Source: Frigidibacter sp. ROC022 (GTDB taxonomy: Bacteria > Pseudomonadota > Alphaproteobacteria > Rhodobacterales > Rhodobacteraceae). Taken from it: a stretch of DNA of 64,000 nt. A program made the position numbers and the translations under genes. Numbering within the stretch: the first letter of the stretch is position 1; each line of letters opens with the position of its first letter. Shown one piece after another: positions 8,579 to 19,077 of the stretch. Below the pieces are notes generated by a model. That model ran no database searches, was not told the origin of the DNA, and saw nothing but the letters and a program-made list of their open reading frames with translations. The stretch covers positions 1 to 64,000 of the forward strand of contig NZ_JANQDU010000003.1 of assembly GCF_024723735.1 (NCBI RefSeq), in the 5' to 3' direction.

Positions 8579-11500
8579 CTATGCGTCGGGCGCGGGTTTC
8601 TTCACCCGGAACACGGCCAGGTAGAGCGCCGGCGCGAAGACCAGGGTGATCACGGTGCCGGCGATGATGCCGCCCATCATCGCATAGGCCATCGGACCCC
8701 AGAAGATCTGCCGCGAGATCGGGATCAGCGCCAGGCTGGCGGCGGCGGCGGTCAGCAGGATCGGCCGGGCCCGCGAGTCCGAGGCCTCGAAGACCGCATC
8801 CCAGGCCGAGCGGCCCTTTGCGCGCAGGGTCTCGATTTCATCGACCAGGATGATCGAGTTGCGCATCAGGATGCCGATCAGCGCCAGCGCGCCGAGGATC
8901 GCCACGAAGCCGAGCGGCGCGCCCGAGGGCAGCAGAGCCGCCACCACCCCGATCAGGCCCAGCGGGGCGACGCAGATCACCACGAAGGCGAGCCGGAAGC
9001 TCTGGGTCTGGATCATGATCAGAGTCAGCATGACCAGCAGCATCAGCGGGACCACGGCGATGATCGGCGCCTGGCTCTCGGCCGAGGATTCGACCGTGCC
9101 GCCGACCACGACCTGATAGCCCTCGGGCAGATCGGCGTTGAAGGCCGCGATCTGGTCGGAGAAATCGTCCACGATGGTCGCCGGCTGATCCGAGGTGCGG
9201 ATCGCCGCCTTGACCGTGATGGTCGGCATCCGGTCGCGCTGATGGATCAGCGGCGCCTCGGTGTCATAGCTGAAGGTCGCGATCGAGCGCAGCGGGATGA
9301 TCGCGTTGCCGGTGCCGGCCAGTTGCAACTCGCCCAGGGCCTGGACCGATTGCCGCGATTCGGCATCGCCCCGGGCCAGGATGTCGATCAGGTATTCCGA
9401 GTCCCTCAGCTGGGTGACGCTGGTTCCGTCATAGATCGCGTTCAGCGTGATGGCGATGTCCTGCGGGCTGATGCCCAGCTGGCGGGCCTTGTCCTGCAGG
9501 ATGTCGACCCGAACCACCCGGGCCGGTTCGTTCCAGTCCATCACGATATCGTCCAGCCGGCTGTCGGTGGCGATCAGCGCGGTCAGGGCGCGGGCCTGGT
9601 CGCGCAGGGTCTCGGGGTCGGGGCCCGAGATGCGATACTGCACCGGACGCCCGACCGGCGGCCCGATCTCGAGCAGCTTCACGAAGATGTCGATGCCGGG
9701 GAACTCCCGTTCCGAAATCTCGTTCAGCTGCGCGCGCAGGGCGTCGCGCGCCTCGACCGAAGGTGTCTGGATGACGATCTGGCCGGTGTTGGGCCCCGGT
9801 GTCGGAACGTCATAGGCCAGCAGGAACCGGGGCGCACCGCGCCCGACATAGGAGGACCAGAACAGCACGTTCTCGTTGTCGTCCAGATAGGCCTCCATCC
9901 GGTCCATCTGCCGCGCGGTCTCGGTGATCGAGGCATTCTGCGGCAGGTTGAAGTCGACGATGAGTTCGGGGCGGTCGGAACTGGGGAAGAACTGGTTCTC
10001 GATGAACCGCATCCCGTAGAGCGAGACGCCGAACACCGCCACCGTGACCGTGATGGTGATCCAGCGGTGGTCCATCGCCCGGCGCAGCACCGCGTGGAAG
10101 ACCCGCCGCATGGCACCCGGCTGTCCGTCATGGTGCTTCATGGTGGCGGGCAGGAAGGTCACGCCGAGGAGCGGCGCGAAGAGAACCGCGACGATCCAGG
10201 ACACGATCAGCGAAATCAGGATGACGACGAAGAGCGAGAAGGTGAACTCGCCCGCGGCCGAGTTGTTGAGCCCCACCGGAATGAAGCCGGCGACGATGAT
10301 CAGCGTGCCCGAGAGCATCGGAAAGGCGATCGAGGTCCATGCATAGGAGGCCGCCTTTGTCAGGGTCTCGCCCTTTTCCAGCCGGGTGATCATGGTCTCG
10401 ATGGTGATCATCGCGTCATCGACCAGCAGCCCCAGGGCGATGATCAGAGCCCCCAGCGAGATCCGTTGCAGGGTGAAGCCGGTATATTGCATGATGGCGA
10501 AGGTGATCGCCAGCACCAGCGGAATGGTCAGCGACACGACCAGCCCGGCCCGCACGCCCAGTGACAGGAAGCTGACCGCCAAAACGATCAGGACCGCTTC
10601 CAGCAGCGCCCGCAGGAAATGCCCGACGGCCTCGTCCACCACATGCGGCTGGTCCGCGACCTGATGGATGTCGAGCCCGATCGGCAGCTTGGCCTGCGCC
10701 GCCGCGATCACCTCGTCCAGATGCTTGCCGAACTCGATGATGTTGGCGCCGTCCTTCATGCCCACCGAAAGGCCGACCGCTTCCTGCCCGTTGTAGCGGA
10801 ACATGGTTTCGGGCGGGTCTTCGTAGCCGCGCTGGATGTCGGCCACGTCGGTGAGCCGGAAGAAGCGGTCGCCGACGCGGAGATTGATCTTCTCCAGGCT
10901 TTCGGCGCCCGAGAACTGTCCGCCGATGCGGACCAGGATCCGTTCCGGCCCGGCCTTGATCACGCCCGAGGGCACAATCGCGTTCTGTGCCGCCAGCGTC
11001 GCCTGCACCTGCTGTTGGTTCAGGCCCAATGCGGCCAGCCGCTGGGTCGAGAACTCCAGATAGATGACCTCGTCGCGCGTGCCGAAGATCTCGACCTTGC
11101 CGGAATCGTCCAGCGCCTGCACATCGCGCCGCACCTGTTCGGCATAGTCGCGGACCTCGCGCGGGGTGAACCCGTCGGAAGTGAAGGCGTAGATGTTGCC
11201 GAAGACATCGCCGAAACTGTCGTTGTAGACGAAGCCCGCGAATTCCGCGGGAAACTCGGAACGGATGTCCTCCATCATGTTGCGGACCCGCTGCCAGATG
11301 ATCGGCAGTTCGGAGGATTTGGTCGTCGGCAGCAGCTCGACATAGACGATGCTCTGGCCCGGCCGGGTGACCGAACGGGTGAAGTCCAGCTCGTCCAGGT
11401 CCTCCAGCTTCTTCTCGATCCGGTCGGTGACCTGGGTCAGCGTTTCCTGCGTGTCGGCGCCGGGCAGGGCGGCCGAGACGATCATCGTCTTGATCGCGAA

Positions 11501-11626
11501 ATTCGGGTCTTCCTCGCGGCCGATCTCGACATAGGCAAGGGCGCCCGCCACCAGCGAGACCAGCATGAAGAACCAGACCAGCGAACGGTGCCGCAGCGCC
11601 CAGTCGGACAGGTTGAAGCTCTTCAT
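8579..11626 (-). CDS. RND efflux pump, inner-membrane transporter
   Basis: A 1015-aa HAE1/AcrB-type resistance-nodulation-division transporter. It has an N-terminal TM1 with WFFMLVS, a large periplasmic porter domain, TM2-6, a second porter domain and TM8-12, matching the usual two-fold repeat and length. The proton-relay aspartates lie in GLLVDDAM of TM4. It expels hydrophobic compounds using proton influx and works with the two membrane-fusion proteins encoded immediately upstream (4-bp overlap). No outer-membrane TolC-type gene is present, so a TolC encoded elsewhere is implied. The substrate is unknown. Confidence 0.9.
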   Translation of the reverse strand: MKSFNLSDWALRHRSLVWFFMLVSLVAGALAYVEIGREEDPNFAIKTMIVSAALPGADTQETLTQVTDRIEKKLEDLDELDFTRSVTRPGQSIVYVELLPTTKSSELPIIWQRVRNMMEDIRSEFPAEFAGFVYNDSFGDVFGNIYAFTSDGFTPREVRDYAEQVRRDVQALDDSGKVEIFGTRDEVIYLEFSTQRLAALGLNQQQVQATLAAQNAIVPSGVIKAGPERILVRIGGQFSGAESLEKINLRVGDRFFRLTDVADIQRGYEDPPETMFRYNGQEAVGLSVGMKDGANIIEFGKHLDEVIAAAQAKLPIGLDIHQVADQPHVVDEAVGHFLRALLEAVLIVLAVSFLSLGVRAGLVVSLTIPLVLAITFAIMQYTGFTLQRISLGALIIALGLLVDDAMITIETMITRLEKGETLTKAASYAWTSIAFPMLSGTLIIVAGFIPVGLNNSAAGEFTFSLFVVILISLIVSWIVAVLFAPLLGVTFLPATMKHHDGQPGAMRRVFHAVLRRAMDHRWITITVTVAVFGVSLYGMRFIENQFFPSSDRPELIVDFNLPQNASITETARQMDRMEAYLDDNENVLFWSSYVGRGAPRFLLAYDVPTPGPNTGQIVIQTPSVEARDALRAQLNEISEREFPGIDIFVKLLEIGPPVGRPVQYRISGPDPETLRDQARALTALIATDSRLDDIVMDWNEPARVVRVDILQDKARQLGISPQDIAITLNAIYDGTSVTQLRDSEYLIDILARGDAESRQSVQALGELQLAGTGNAIIPLRSIATFSYDTEAPLIHQRDRMPTITVKAAIRTSDQPATIVDDFSDQIAAFNADLPEGYQVVVGGTVESSAESQAPIIAVVPLMLLVMLTLIMIQTQSFRLAFVVICVAPLGLIGVVAALLPSGAPLGFVAILGALALIGILMRNSIILVDEIETLRAKGRSAWDAVFEASDSRARPILLTAAAASLALIPISRQIFWGPMAYAMMGGIIAGTVITLVFAPALYLAVFRVKKPAPDA

Positions 11627-12675
11627 TCCGACACGCGCGGGCCGACAAGCTGCCCGTCCTCAACCAGGTGGATTCCATGGGTCAGAACCTCGTCGCCGGG
11701 GCTGAGCCCGTCGGTCACGATGACATAGGTCCCGACACGCTCGCCCAGGGTGACCTGGCGCAGGCCGACGGTATCGGTGGTGCGGTCGATCACCCAGACC
11801 GAGGCGGGTTCGAGCACCGCGGCGGCGGGCAGAAGGATGCCGCTGTCCGCGGCCAGTTCGGGCACCACATGGACCAGCGCGCCGAGGCGGAACCCGTCCG
11901 CCGCGTCCTGCAGCCGCAGGTGCACGCGCCGGGTCCGGGTCGTGCGTTCGGCGAGCGGGTCGATCCGGTCGGTGATCGCGGTGGCGGTGACGTCGGGGTT
12001 GGCGTCCAGTACGACCGTGAATTTCGTGCCCGGCTTCAGCAGCGCCGCGTCGCTTTCCGACAGGTCGATGACGACTTCGCGGGCGCCGGTGGCGGCCAGG
12101 CGCAGGACCGGCTCTCCGGCCGACAGCGTGGCGCCCGGCTCGGCGAATATCTGCGTCACCACGCCGTCGAAGGGCGCGGTCAGGGTCGCCAGGTTGCGCA
12201 GGTCGGTCGCCCGCGCCAGCGCCGCCTTGGCCTGTTCCACCGCCGCCTCGGCGGCCACCAGCGTCCGTTCGGCATCTTCCAGCCGGGTCTCGCTGCCGAC
12301 CTCGCGGGCCAGCAGCTCGGCGGCCCGGTCGCGCGCATCGCTGGCCGATTGCCGCTGCGCCTCGGCGATGGTGACACTGGCTTCGGCCGAACGGAGATCG
12401 GCATCGAGATCCTCGGTGTCGATCCGGGCCAGCACGTCGCCCTCGGCCACCTGGTCGCCCAGATCGACGCCGCGTTCGACGATCGTTCCGATCAGGGGAA
12501 AGCCCAGGTCGGCCTCGCTGCTGGCGGTGACCGAGCCCACATAGGACAGCGGCAGGCCGGTCTGCTCTCCGACGATCACCGACATGACCGGACGTTTCAC
12601 GGGCTCGGGCGCGGTGTCCTCGGCCAGAGCCGGCAGGGCGGCCAGGCAGGCCAGCAGGATCGCAAACGGTCTCAT
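11623..12675 (-). CDS. RND pump membrane-fusion protein (second)
   Basis: A 350-aa periplasmic adaptor of the HlyD/AcrA type. It has a signal peptide (residues 1-18, ending ALA-E), then a lipoyl half-motif (GVDLGDQVAEGDVLARID), an alpha-helical hairpin of about 90 residues rich in Ala, Glu and Arg, the second lipoyl half (TAPFDGVVTQIFAEPGATL), and beta-barrel and membrane-proximal domains. There is no lipobox cysteine. It overlaps the neighbouring adaptor and RND genes by 4 bp each. Confidence 0.87.
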   Translation of the reverse strand: MRPFAILLACLAALPALAEDTAPEPVKRPVMSVIVGEQTGLPLSYVGSVTASSEADLGFPLIGTIVERGVDLGDQVAEGDVLARIDTEDLDADLRSAEASVTIAEAQRQSASDARDRAAELLAREVGSETRLEDAERTLVAAEAAVEQAKAALARATDLRNLATLTAPFDGVVTQIFAEPGATLSAGEPVLRLAATGAREVVIDLSESDAALLKPGTKFTVVLDANPDVTATAITDRIDPLAERTTRTRRVHLRLQDAADGFRLGALVHVVPELAADSGILLPAAAVLEPASVWVIDRTTDTVGLRQVTLGERVGTYVIVTDGLSPGDEVLTHGIHLVEDGQLVGPRVSE

Positions 12676-13784
12676 TCCGTCACCTCCACCTTCCGCACCT
12701 GTCGGTCGGGATACATCAGCTGTGCCCCGCGGGCGACGACCAGCGCGCCCTCTTCGAGCCCGCCGGACAGGACAATTCGGCCGTTCTCGTAGCGCTCGAT
12801 CTGGATCGGGGTCAGCCTGACCCGCATCGTTTCGGGATCCACCTGCCAGACAGCGGGGCCGGCCGCGGTGGCGGAAATGGTGGTATAGGGCAGGGTGATG
12901 CGGTCGCTGGCGACCAGCGAGGCGGTGCCGCGCACGGCCTCGCCGAAGTTCAGCCCCTCGGGCGGGTCGGGAATGTAGATCGTCACCGCGACGGTGCCCG
13001 TCGCCGGATCGACAAGCGGCGAGATTCTCTCGACCGTGCCGGCGAACTGGACCTGCGGATCGTCGAGCCGGCTGAGCATGACCGTTCCGATCGGAATGTC
13101 GCCGGTCAGCAGCACCTCGGGCACGTCGAAGATCGCCTCGATCCCGGTATCCAGCGCCAGTTCAAAGAGCGGCTGCGCAGCGCCGACGACCTGGCCCGGC
13201 TCGGCGTTCCGCTGGGTGACTATGGCGGCGGCGGGGGCCAGAAGCTCGGTATCGGCGAGCGCCTTCCTGGCCTGGTCGAGCTCGGCCTGGGCCCGGGCCA
13301 GGGTGCCTTCCGCGACGCGCAGGGCATCGTCGGCGGCATCGCGGGCGGCGCGGGTGGTCGCGCCGCGCTCCAGCAGCGCCTCGGAGCGGGACAGGTCGGC
13401 GACCGCCTGACGGTGGTCGGCCTCGGCGGTCAGCAGGCCGGCCTCGGCGGCGCGCACCGCCTGTTCCTGCTGCACCGATTCCATCCGGGCAAGAAGATCA
13501 CCCGCTGCCACCTGGTCGCCGACCTCGACCCGCACCTCGGCGATGCGCCCGCTGGCGGGAAAGGCGACCGGCAGGGTCTCGCGTGGTTGCAGTTCTCCGG
13601 TCAGCGAATAGTTGCGGATGTCGGGGGTGGCATGGGCGGTGACGATCTCGACGCCCAGCGGCTCCTGTGCCGTGGCCGGGCCCTGGCCGAGTGCCAGCAG
13701 CGCCACCGCGCCGGGCATCAGGGAACGGGCGACATGCCGCATCAGGCGTCGGACTGTGCGGGGCTTTTGAACCTGACCAATCAA
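12672..13784 (-). CDS. RND pump membrane-fusion protein (first)
   Basis: A 370-aa AcrA/HlyD-type adaptor with lipoyl halves (VRVEVGDQVAAGDLLARMES; LLAPAAAIVTQRNAEPGQVV), a coiled hairpin between them and a beta-barrel domain. I choose the TTG at 13782-13784 because an AGGA sits 5 nt upstream; an ATG at 13742 gives a 356-aa form with a cleaner signal peptide (LMPGAVALLALGQGPATAQ). Longer frames upstream lack coding character. Two different adaptors with a single RND gene recall the TriABC arrangement. Confidence 0.82.
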   Translation of the reverse strand: MIGQVQKPRTVRRLMRHVARSLMPGAVALLALGQGPATAQEPLGVEIVTAHATPDIRNYSLTGELQPRETLPVAFPASGRIAEVRVEVGDQVAAGDLLARMESVQQEQAVRAAEAGLLTAEADHRQAVADLSRSEALLERGATTRAARDAADDALRVAEGTLARAQAELDQARKALADTELLAPAAAIVTQRNAEPGQVVGAAQPLFELALDTGIEAIFDVPEVLLTGDIPIGTVMLSRLDDPQVQFAGTVERISPLVDPATGTVAVTIYIPDPPEGLNFGEAVRGTASLVASDRITLPYTTISATAAGPAVWQVDPETMRVRLTPIQIERYENGRIVLSGGLEEGALVVARGAQLMYPDRQVRKVEVTE

Positions 13785-13932
13785 GGGTTTCCTGCCTTTT
13801 CTTCGGGCATGTCGGCCTGGGGCCGCGAACAACGCTTGCCGTAGCGCAAGCCAGAGTGACACAACGGATGGCCGGGCAACTGTCAAGAGCGCCGTCGCGT
13901 CGATTCCCGGACGCGGAGCGGCGCCGGCCATC

Positions 13933-14838
13933 TCAGTTGTCCAGGCGCATCGGCGCCATGGTGCGCTGCACGGCGGCACAGAGCAGCCGCTTCGCCGGGT
14001 CGATGCCCTGGGTGGCCGAGACGAAGACCCCGATCCGGACATTGGTCAGGGTTTCCTGCATCAGGGGCACAAAGCAGAGTTCGCCGCGCATGATCTCATC
14101 GTAGAAGCCTATCTTGGTGTACAGCCCGATGCCCTGATTATCGAGGATCATCTGCTTGGCCAGGGTGAGCATGTTGGTGAAGATATGGGTCGACAGCGGC
14201 GAGGCCAGCGAGGCGATCGCCTGGTCGATGATCGAATTGCGCCCGCGCGCGTCGATGGTCCGCACCATCCGGTAGGGCGCGATATCGTCGATCCGCACGC
14301 TGCTGCGCCCGACCAGTGGATGATCGGGCCGGACCAGGATGCCGAAGGGCGCCGACTTTTCCGACAGGACCCGCGCGTCGGGGTGGGATTCGAAACTGAA
14401 GCTGATGCCGATGTCGGCACTGCCGTCGGCAACGGCCTGGATCACCTCGTCCGGCTGCGCCGTGGTCACCGAGATCGAGATGTCGGGGAAGGCGTCGCTG
14501 AATTTGCGAATCGCCTGCGGCAGGACGCTCAGCGCCACGGAATCGACCGTGTGGACGTTGATATGGCCGGTGCGCAGATCACGGGCGTCGTCGATCAGCA
14601 CCTTGGCCCGGTTGTAGTCGTGCAGGGTGGTGCGGCAGTGCTCCAGCAGGATACCGCCGACGGCGGTCAGTTCGACGCCTTCCGGAGTGCGGGTGAACAG
14701 CGATACGCCCAGCTTGTCTTCGACGCTGAGGATCTTGCGGTTGACCGATGTCGAGGAAACATTGAGCACCAGGGCCGCCTTGCGGATCGACCCCTGGCGG
14801 GCGACCTCGTCGAAATATTTCAGGAAAATCGAGTGCAT
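13933..14838 (-). CDS. LysR-family transcriptional regulator
   Basis: A 301-aa LTTR: an N-terminal winged helix-turn-helix (about residues 1-60, with the A-L-V-L-N-V-S-S-T-S-V-N-R recognition region) and a C-terminal effector-binding domain from about residue 90. It is transcribed divergently from the transport/catabolic operon starting at 15012, the usual arrangement for an LTTR and its target. The RND genes lie 148 bp downstream on the same strand, so read-through into them is possible. The inducer is probably the substrate or an intermediate of the divergent pathway. Confidence 0.88.
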   Translation of the reverse strand: MHSIFLKYFDEVARQGSIRKAALVLNVSSTSVNRKILSVEDKLGVSLFTRTPEGVELTAVGGILLEHCRTTLHDYNRAKVLIDDARDLRTGHINVHTVDSVALSVLPQAIRKFSDAFPDISISVTTAQPDEVIQAVADGSADIGISFSFESHPDARVLSEKSAPFGILVRPDHPLVGRSSVRIDDIAPYRMVRTIDARGRNSIIDQAIASLASPLSTHIFTNMLTLAKQMILDNQGIGLYTKIGFYDEIMRGELCFVPLMQETLTNVRIGVFVSATQGIDPAKRLLCAAVQRTMAPMRLDN

Positions 14839-14875
14839 CTACCGGCCCCGGTGGTCCTGCACGGATCGGAGGGGT

Positions 14876-14923
14876 GATGCAAAAAATGCCTCACCGTTGG
14901 CAGGGGTTTATTCTTCTTGCATC
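14876..14923. promoter_or_regulatory. Candidate LysR-binding region between divergent genes
   Basis: The 173-bp divergent spacer holds a 7-bp inverted repeat GATGCAA (14876-14882) / TTGCATC (14917-14923) and, nested inside it, a TGCC-N8-GGCA dyad (14887-14902). Either could be the LTTR operator. The SBP gene downstream has a good ribosome-binding site (GGAGAG) before its ATG at 15012. Confidence 0.4.
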
Positions 14924-15011
14924 GCCCCCGGTCACCGTAGAGTCAAGTATCAGGGCCACGTCAGAAGGGCCGCAGTCCCGAAAAACCCAATTCCGACTGG
15001 AGAGATAACCT

Positions 15012-16036
15012 ATGACCCGCACGCCCGCTTCCCTTGACCGCCGCGCGTTCCTGACGGCCACCGGCGCCGCATTGGGCGGCACGATGATCGGTATCCGCCC
15101 CGGCCGCGCTCAAGACCTTTACGAAGTCCGGATGCAGCTTGGCTGGCTGGCATCGAACGGCATCCTCGGCGAAATCGCCGCCGACAAGATGGGCTTCTAT
15201 GCCGACGAGGGGCTGAGCCTCGAGATCGTGCCCGGCGGGCCGAATATCGACGGCGTCGCCTCGGTCGCCTCGGGTCAGGCCAATCTGGGCTCGATCTCCT
15301 CCAGCCCCTCGCTGATGCTGGCCCGCTCGGCCGGGCTGCCGATCAAATGCATCGCGGTCGGCTATCAGCAGCACCCGTTCACCTATTTCTCGCTGAAGAA
15401 GAACCCGGTCCGCACGCCGCAGGACTTCATCGGCAAGAAGGTCGGAACCAACGGCACCGCGCGGATCCTGCTGCAGGCGCTGCTGGCGGCCAACAACATC
15501 CCCGAGGATCAGGTCGAGGTGCAGGTGATCGGCGCTGACATGTCGCCGCTGATGACCGGCCAGGTCGATGTCGTGACCGGCTGGAAGACCAACACCAGCG
15601 CGCTTGCGGTTCTGGGCGACCAGCGGGTCGATCTGTCGCTGTGGGATGCCGGGGTGCAACTCTACGCCAACCCCTATTACGTCAACGACTCGACGCTGGC
15701 CGATCACCCGGACAAGGTCGAGGCGATGCTGCGCGCCAGCGCCCGGGGCTGGGGCTATGTCCATGACAACCCCGAGAAAGCGGTGGAATACCTGCTGGAA
15801 CGCTATCCCAACATGGACCGCGACAACGAAATGGCGACGGTCGATCTGGTGAATGCCTATTCCTTCGACGAGCACACCCGCGAAAACGGCTGGGGCACCA
15901 TGACCAAGGAGAACTGGCAGCGGCAGATCGATACCTATGCGGCCCTGGGTCAGTTCCAGTCGGACCCGCCGAACGTCGATGACATCATGACGCTGTCGGT
16001 GCTGGAAGCGACCGCCGACGTCCGCCCGCACTACGG

Positions 16037-16040
<4 letters not shown>
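15012..16040 (+). CDS. ABC importer substrate-binding protein (NMT1/SsuA type)
   Basis: A 342-aa periplasmic binding protein with a twin-arginine leader (DRRAFLTATGAALGG, cleavage near GRA-Q). The mature part is of the NMT1/THI5-like class used for nitrate, taurine, alkanesulfonates and pyrimidine precursors: LGWLASNGILGEIAADKMGFY near the start, then GKKVGTNGT. Tat export suggests a protein folded before secretion. It is the first gene of an operon running to 22734. The ligand cannot be told from sequence. Confidence 0.87.
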
Positions 16041-16830
<790 letters not shown>

Positions 16831-16831
<1 letters not shown>

Positions 16832-17637
16832 TGGCCGCTCTGGATACATTATCCCCGGACGCAGACTACGAAGAGGCCGAGCGCCGCGCCATCCGCCGCC
16901 GCCGCGTGGTTTCTGTCGCGGTGCCGGTGGGAACCGCGGTCGCGCTGATCCTGCTCTGGCAGGCCGGTGTCCGTTTCTTCGAAGTGCCGACCTATATCGC
17001 CCCGGCGCCCTCGGACGTGGCCGGCGCCTTCGTCGCCAAGTCCGACGTGCTGATCATGAACTTCTGGCCGACGCTGATCGAGGCCCTGTCCGGCTTCTTC
17101 GTCGGCAACATGGCGGCGATCCTGATTGCCATCGGCTTCGTCCACAGCCGCAACATCGAGCGCGCCTTCTTCCCGATCGCGGTCTTCGTCAACACGATCC
17201 CGATCCTGGCCATCGCGCCGATCCTGGTGCTGATCTTCGGCCCCGGCCTGACGGCCAAGGTGGTGATCGCGGCGTTGATCTGCTTCTTCCCGACCCTGGT
17301 GAACATGGTCCGCGGTCTGGAGTCCGTCAGCCCGCAGGCGCTGGAACTCGCGCGGATCCTCTCGGCCTCGAAAGCCGAGGTGTTCTGGAAGATCCGGCTG
17401 CCCTCGTCGCTGCCCTTCCTGTTCTCGGCCCTGCGCATCGCCGCGACGACATCGGTCATCGGTGCCATCGTCGGTGAATGGGTCGGCGCCGATCTGGGGC
17501 TGGGGGCGCTGATCATCGACTCGACCTTCAACTTCAACTCTCCGTTGCTCTACGCCACGGTCTTCATGTCCTCCGGTCTGTCGGTGCTGCTGTTCGCGGC
17601 CGTCGCCCTGACCGAGCGGCTGGTGATCCGCTGGTAG
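16831..17637 (+). CDS. ABC importer permease (SsuC/TauC type)
   Basis: A 268-aa BPD-type permease with about six hydrophobic segments and an EAA-like loop (ALELARILSASKAEVFWKIR). The ATG at 16831 overlaps the ATPase stop; an in-frame ATG two codons upstream (16825) is possible. With the two genes before it, this completes a three-part importer feeding the enzymes that follow. Confidence 0.88.
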
Positions 17638-17710
17638 GAACTGTCCGTCCGTAACCGAAATCCGCGCGCCGTCCCGAAGGACGCGCCGCGCAACCGCAGG
17701 AGTTTGCCCG

Positions 17711-19075
17711 ATGACCGAACGCAACACCGATCACGTCACGATGAAGAGCGAGCAGGTTCCGGTTGTCGCCGACACCGATGTGGTGGTCGTCGGCGCCGGC
17801 CCGGCCGGGGTCAGCGCCGCCGTCTCGGCGGCCCGCAACGGCTGCTCGGTCACGCTGCTGGAGCGCTATCACCACCTGGGCGGCATGGCCTCGGGCGGGA
17901 TGGTCCTGGTGCTCGACGACATGGTGAACGAGGGCAACGAGGTCGTCACCACCGGGGTGGTCAACGAGTTCGTCGACCGGATGGCGGCCCAGGACGGCGC
18001 GGTGTTTCCGCCGCCCGAGGACTGCCTGACCAGCATGGAGATGTGGCAGAAGTGGTCCCGCTGGGGCTGCATCGACTTTCACAAGACCGGGCATCCGCAG
18101 CCGATCATCCATGCCGTCGCCTTCGATCCCGACGCCTGGAAGCGGGTCAGTCTCGACCTGGTGAAAGAGGCCAGTGTGAACCTGCGGCTGCATTCGTGGT
18201 TCTCGGACGCGCTGGTCGAGGATGGCCGCGTGACCGGTGTGGTCTGCCAGACCAAGCTCGGCCGCCAGGCGATCCGGGCGAAGATGGTCATCGACGCCAG
18301 CGGCGATCTGGATGTGGCCAGCGCCGCCGGGGCCGAGTTCATCCAGGGCCAGTATATCGTCACCACGGTGTTCCGGCTCTGCGACGTGGATACCGATGCG
18401 GCCGAGGCTTTCGAATATGCCAATCCCGAGGAATACAAGAAGCTCGACCGCCAGGCCCGGCGGATCATCGGCGGCGCATGGGGGATGTGGTGGCTGAAGA
18501 CGCCGCTGCCGGGGATCGTCTGGTGCAACTGCCCGCATATGCCCGGCTACGACGGCCTGTCGCCCGAGGACATGGTGGCCGCCGAATACGAAGGCCGCGA
18601 GCGGATGATGAACCTGCTGGCCTTCGCCCGCGACAACATCCCGGGTTTCGAGAATGCCAAGATGCTGGGCGCCGCCGAGCAGATGGGCGTTCGCCAGACC
18701 CGGCTGCTGAAGGGTGAGTATGTCGTCACCAAGGACGACGTGAAGAGCCGCCGGCATTTCGCAGACAGTGTCTGCCGGGGCCGCGATTACTACACGCCCT
18801 ACCGGGCGCTGCTGCCGAAGGGGGTCGACAACCTGATCGTCGCCGGACGGCATTACTCGGTCGAGAGCGAGGCCCAGAAGATGTCGCGCGAGATCCCGCC
18901 CTGCATGAGCCAGGGCGAGGCGGCCGGTGTTGCGGTGGCCCTGGCGCTGAATGCCGGCTCGGCGCTGCGCGACGTGGATGCCCGGGCGATCCAGAAACAG
19001 ATGCGTGCGCAGGGTGCCGATCCGGGCGACGTGCCCTCGGCCAATGCGCTGGTGGAAGAGAAAGCGGAGGCCTGA
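17711..19075 (+). CDS. FAD-dependent oxidoreductase
   Basis: A 454-aa flavoprotein of the FAD_oxidored type. A dinucleotide-binding GAGPAGVSAA motif lies near residues 27-36, the flavin-contacting GGMAS near 57-61, and a C-terminal FAD motif (NLIVAGRHYS) and GEAAGVAVALAL region complete the fold. It probably dehydrogenates or reduces the imported compound. The 7Fe ferredoxin encoded later in the same operon is a plausible electron partner. A 73-bp gap separates it from the transporter genes. Confidence 0.82.
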   Translation: MTERNTDHVTMKSEQVPVVADTDVVVVGAGPAGVSAAVSAARNGCSVTLLERYHHLGGMASGGMVLVLDDMVNEGNEVVTTGVVNEFVDRMAAQDGAVFPPPEDCLTSMEMWQKWSRWGCIDFHKTGHPQPIIHAVAFDPDAWKRVSLDLVKEASVNLRLHSWFSDALVEDGRVTGVVCQTKLGRQAIRAKMVIDASGDLDVASAAGAEFIQGQYIVTTVFRLCDVDTDAAEAFEYANPEEYKKLDRQARRIIGGAWGMWWLKTPLPGIVWCNCPHMPGYDGLSPEDMVAAEYEGRERMMNLLAFARDNIPGFENAKMLGAAEQMGVRQTRLLKGEYVVTKDDVKSRRHFADSVCRGRDYYTPYRALLPKGVDNLIVAGRHYSVESEAQKMSREIPPCMSQGEAAGVAVALALNAGSALRDVDARAIQKQMRAQGADPGDVPSANALVEEKAEA

Positions 19076-19077
19076 CC

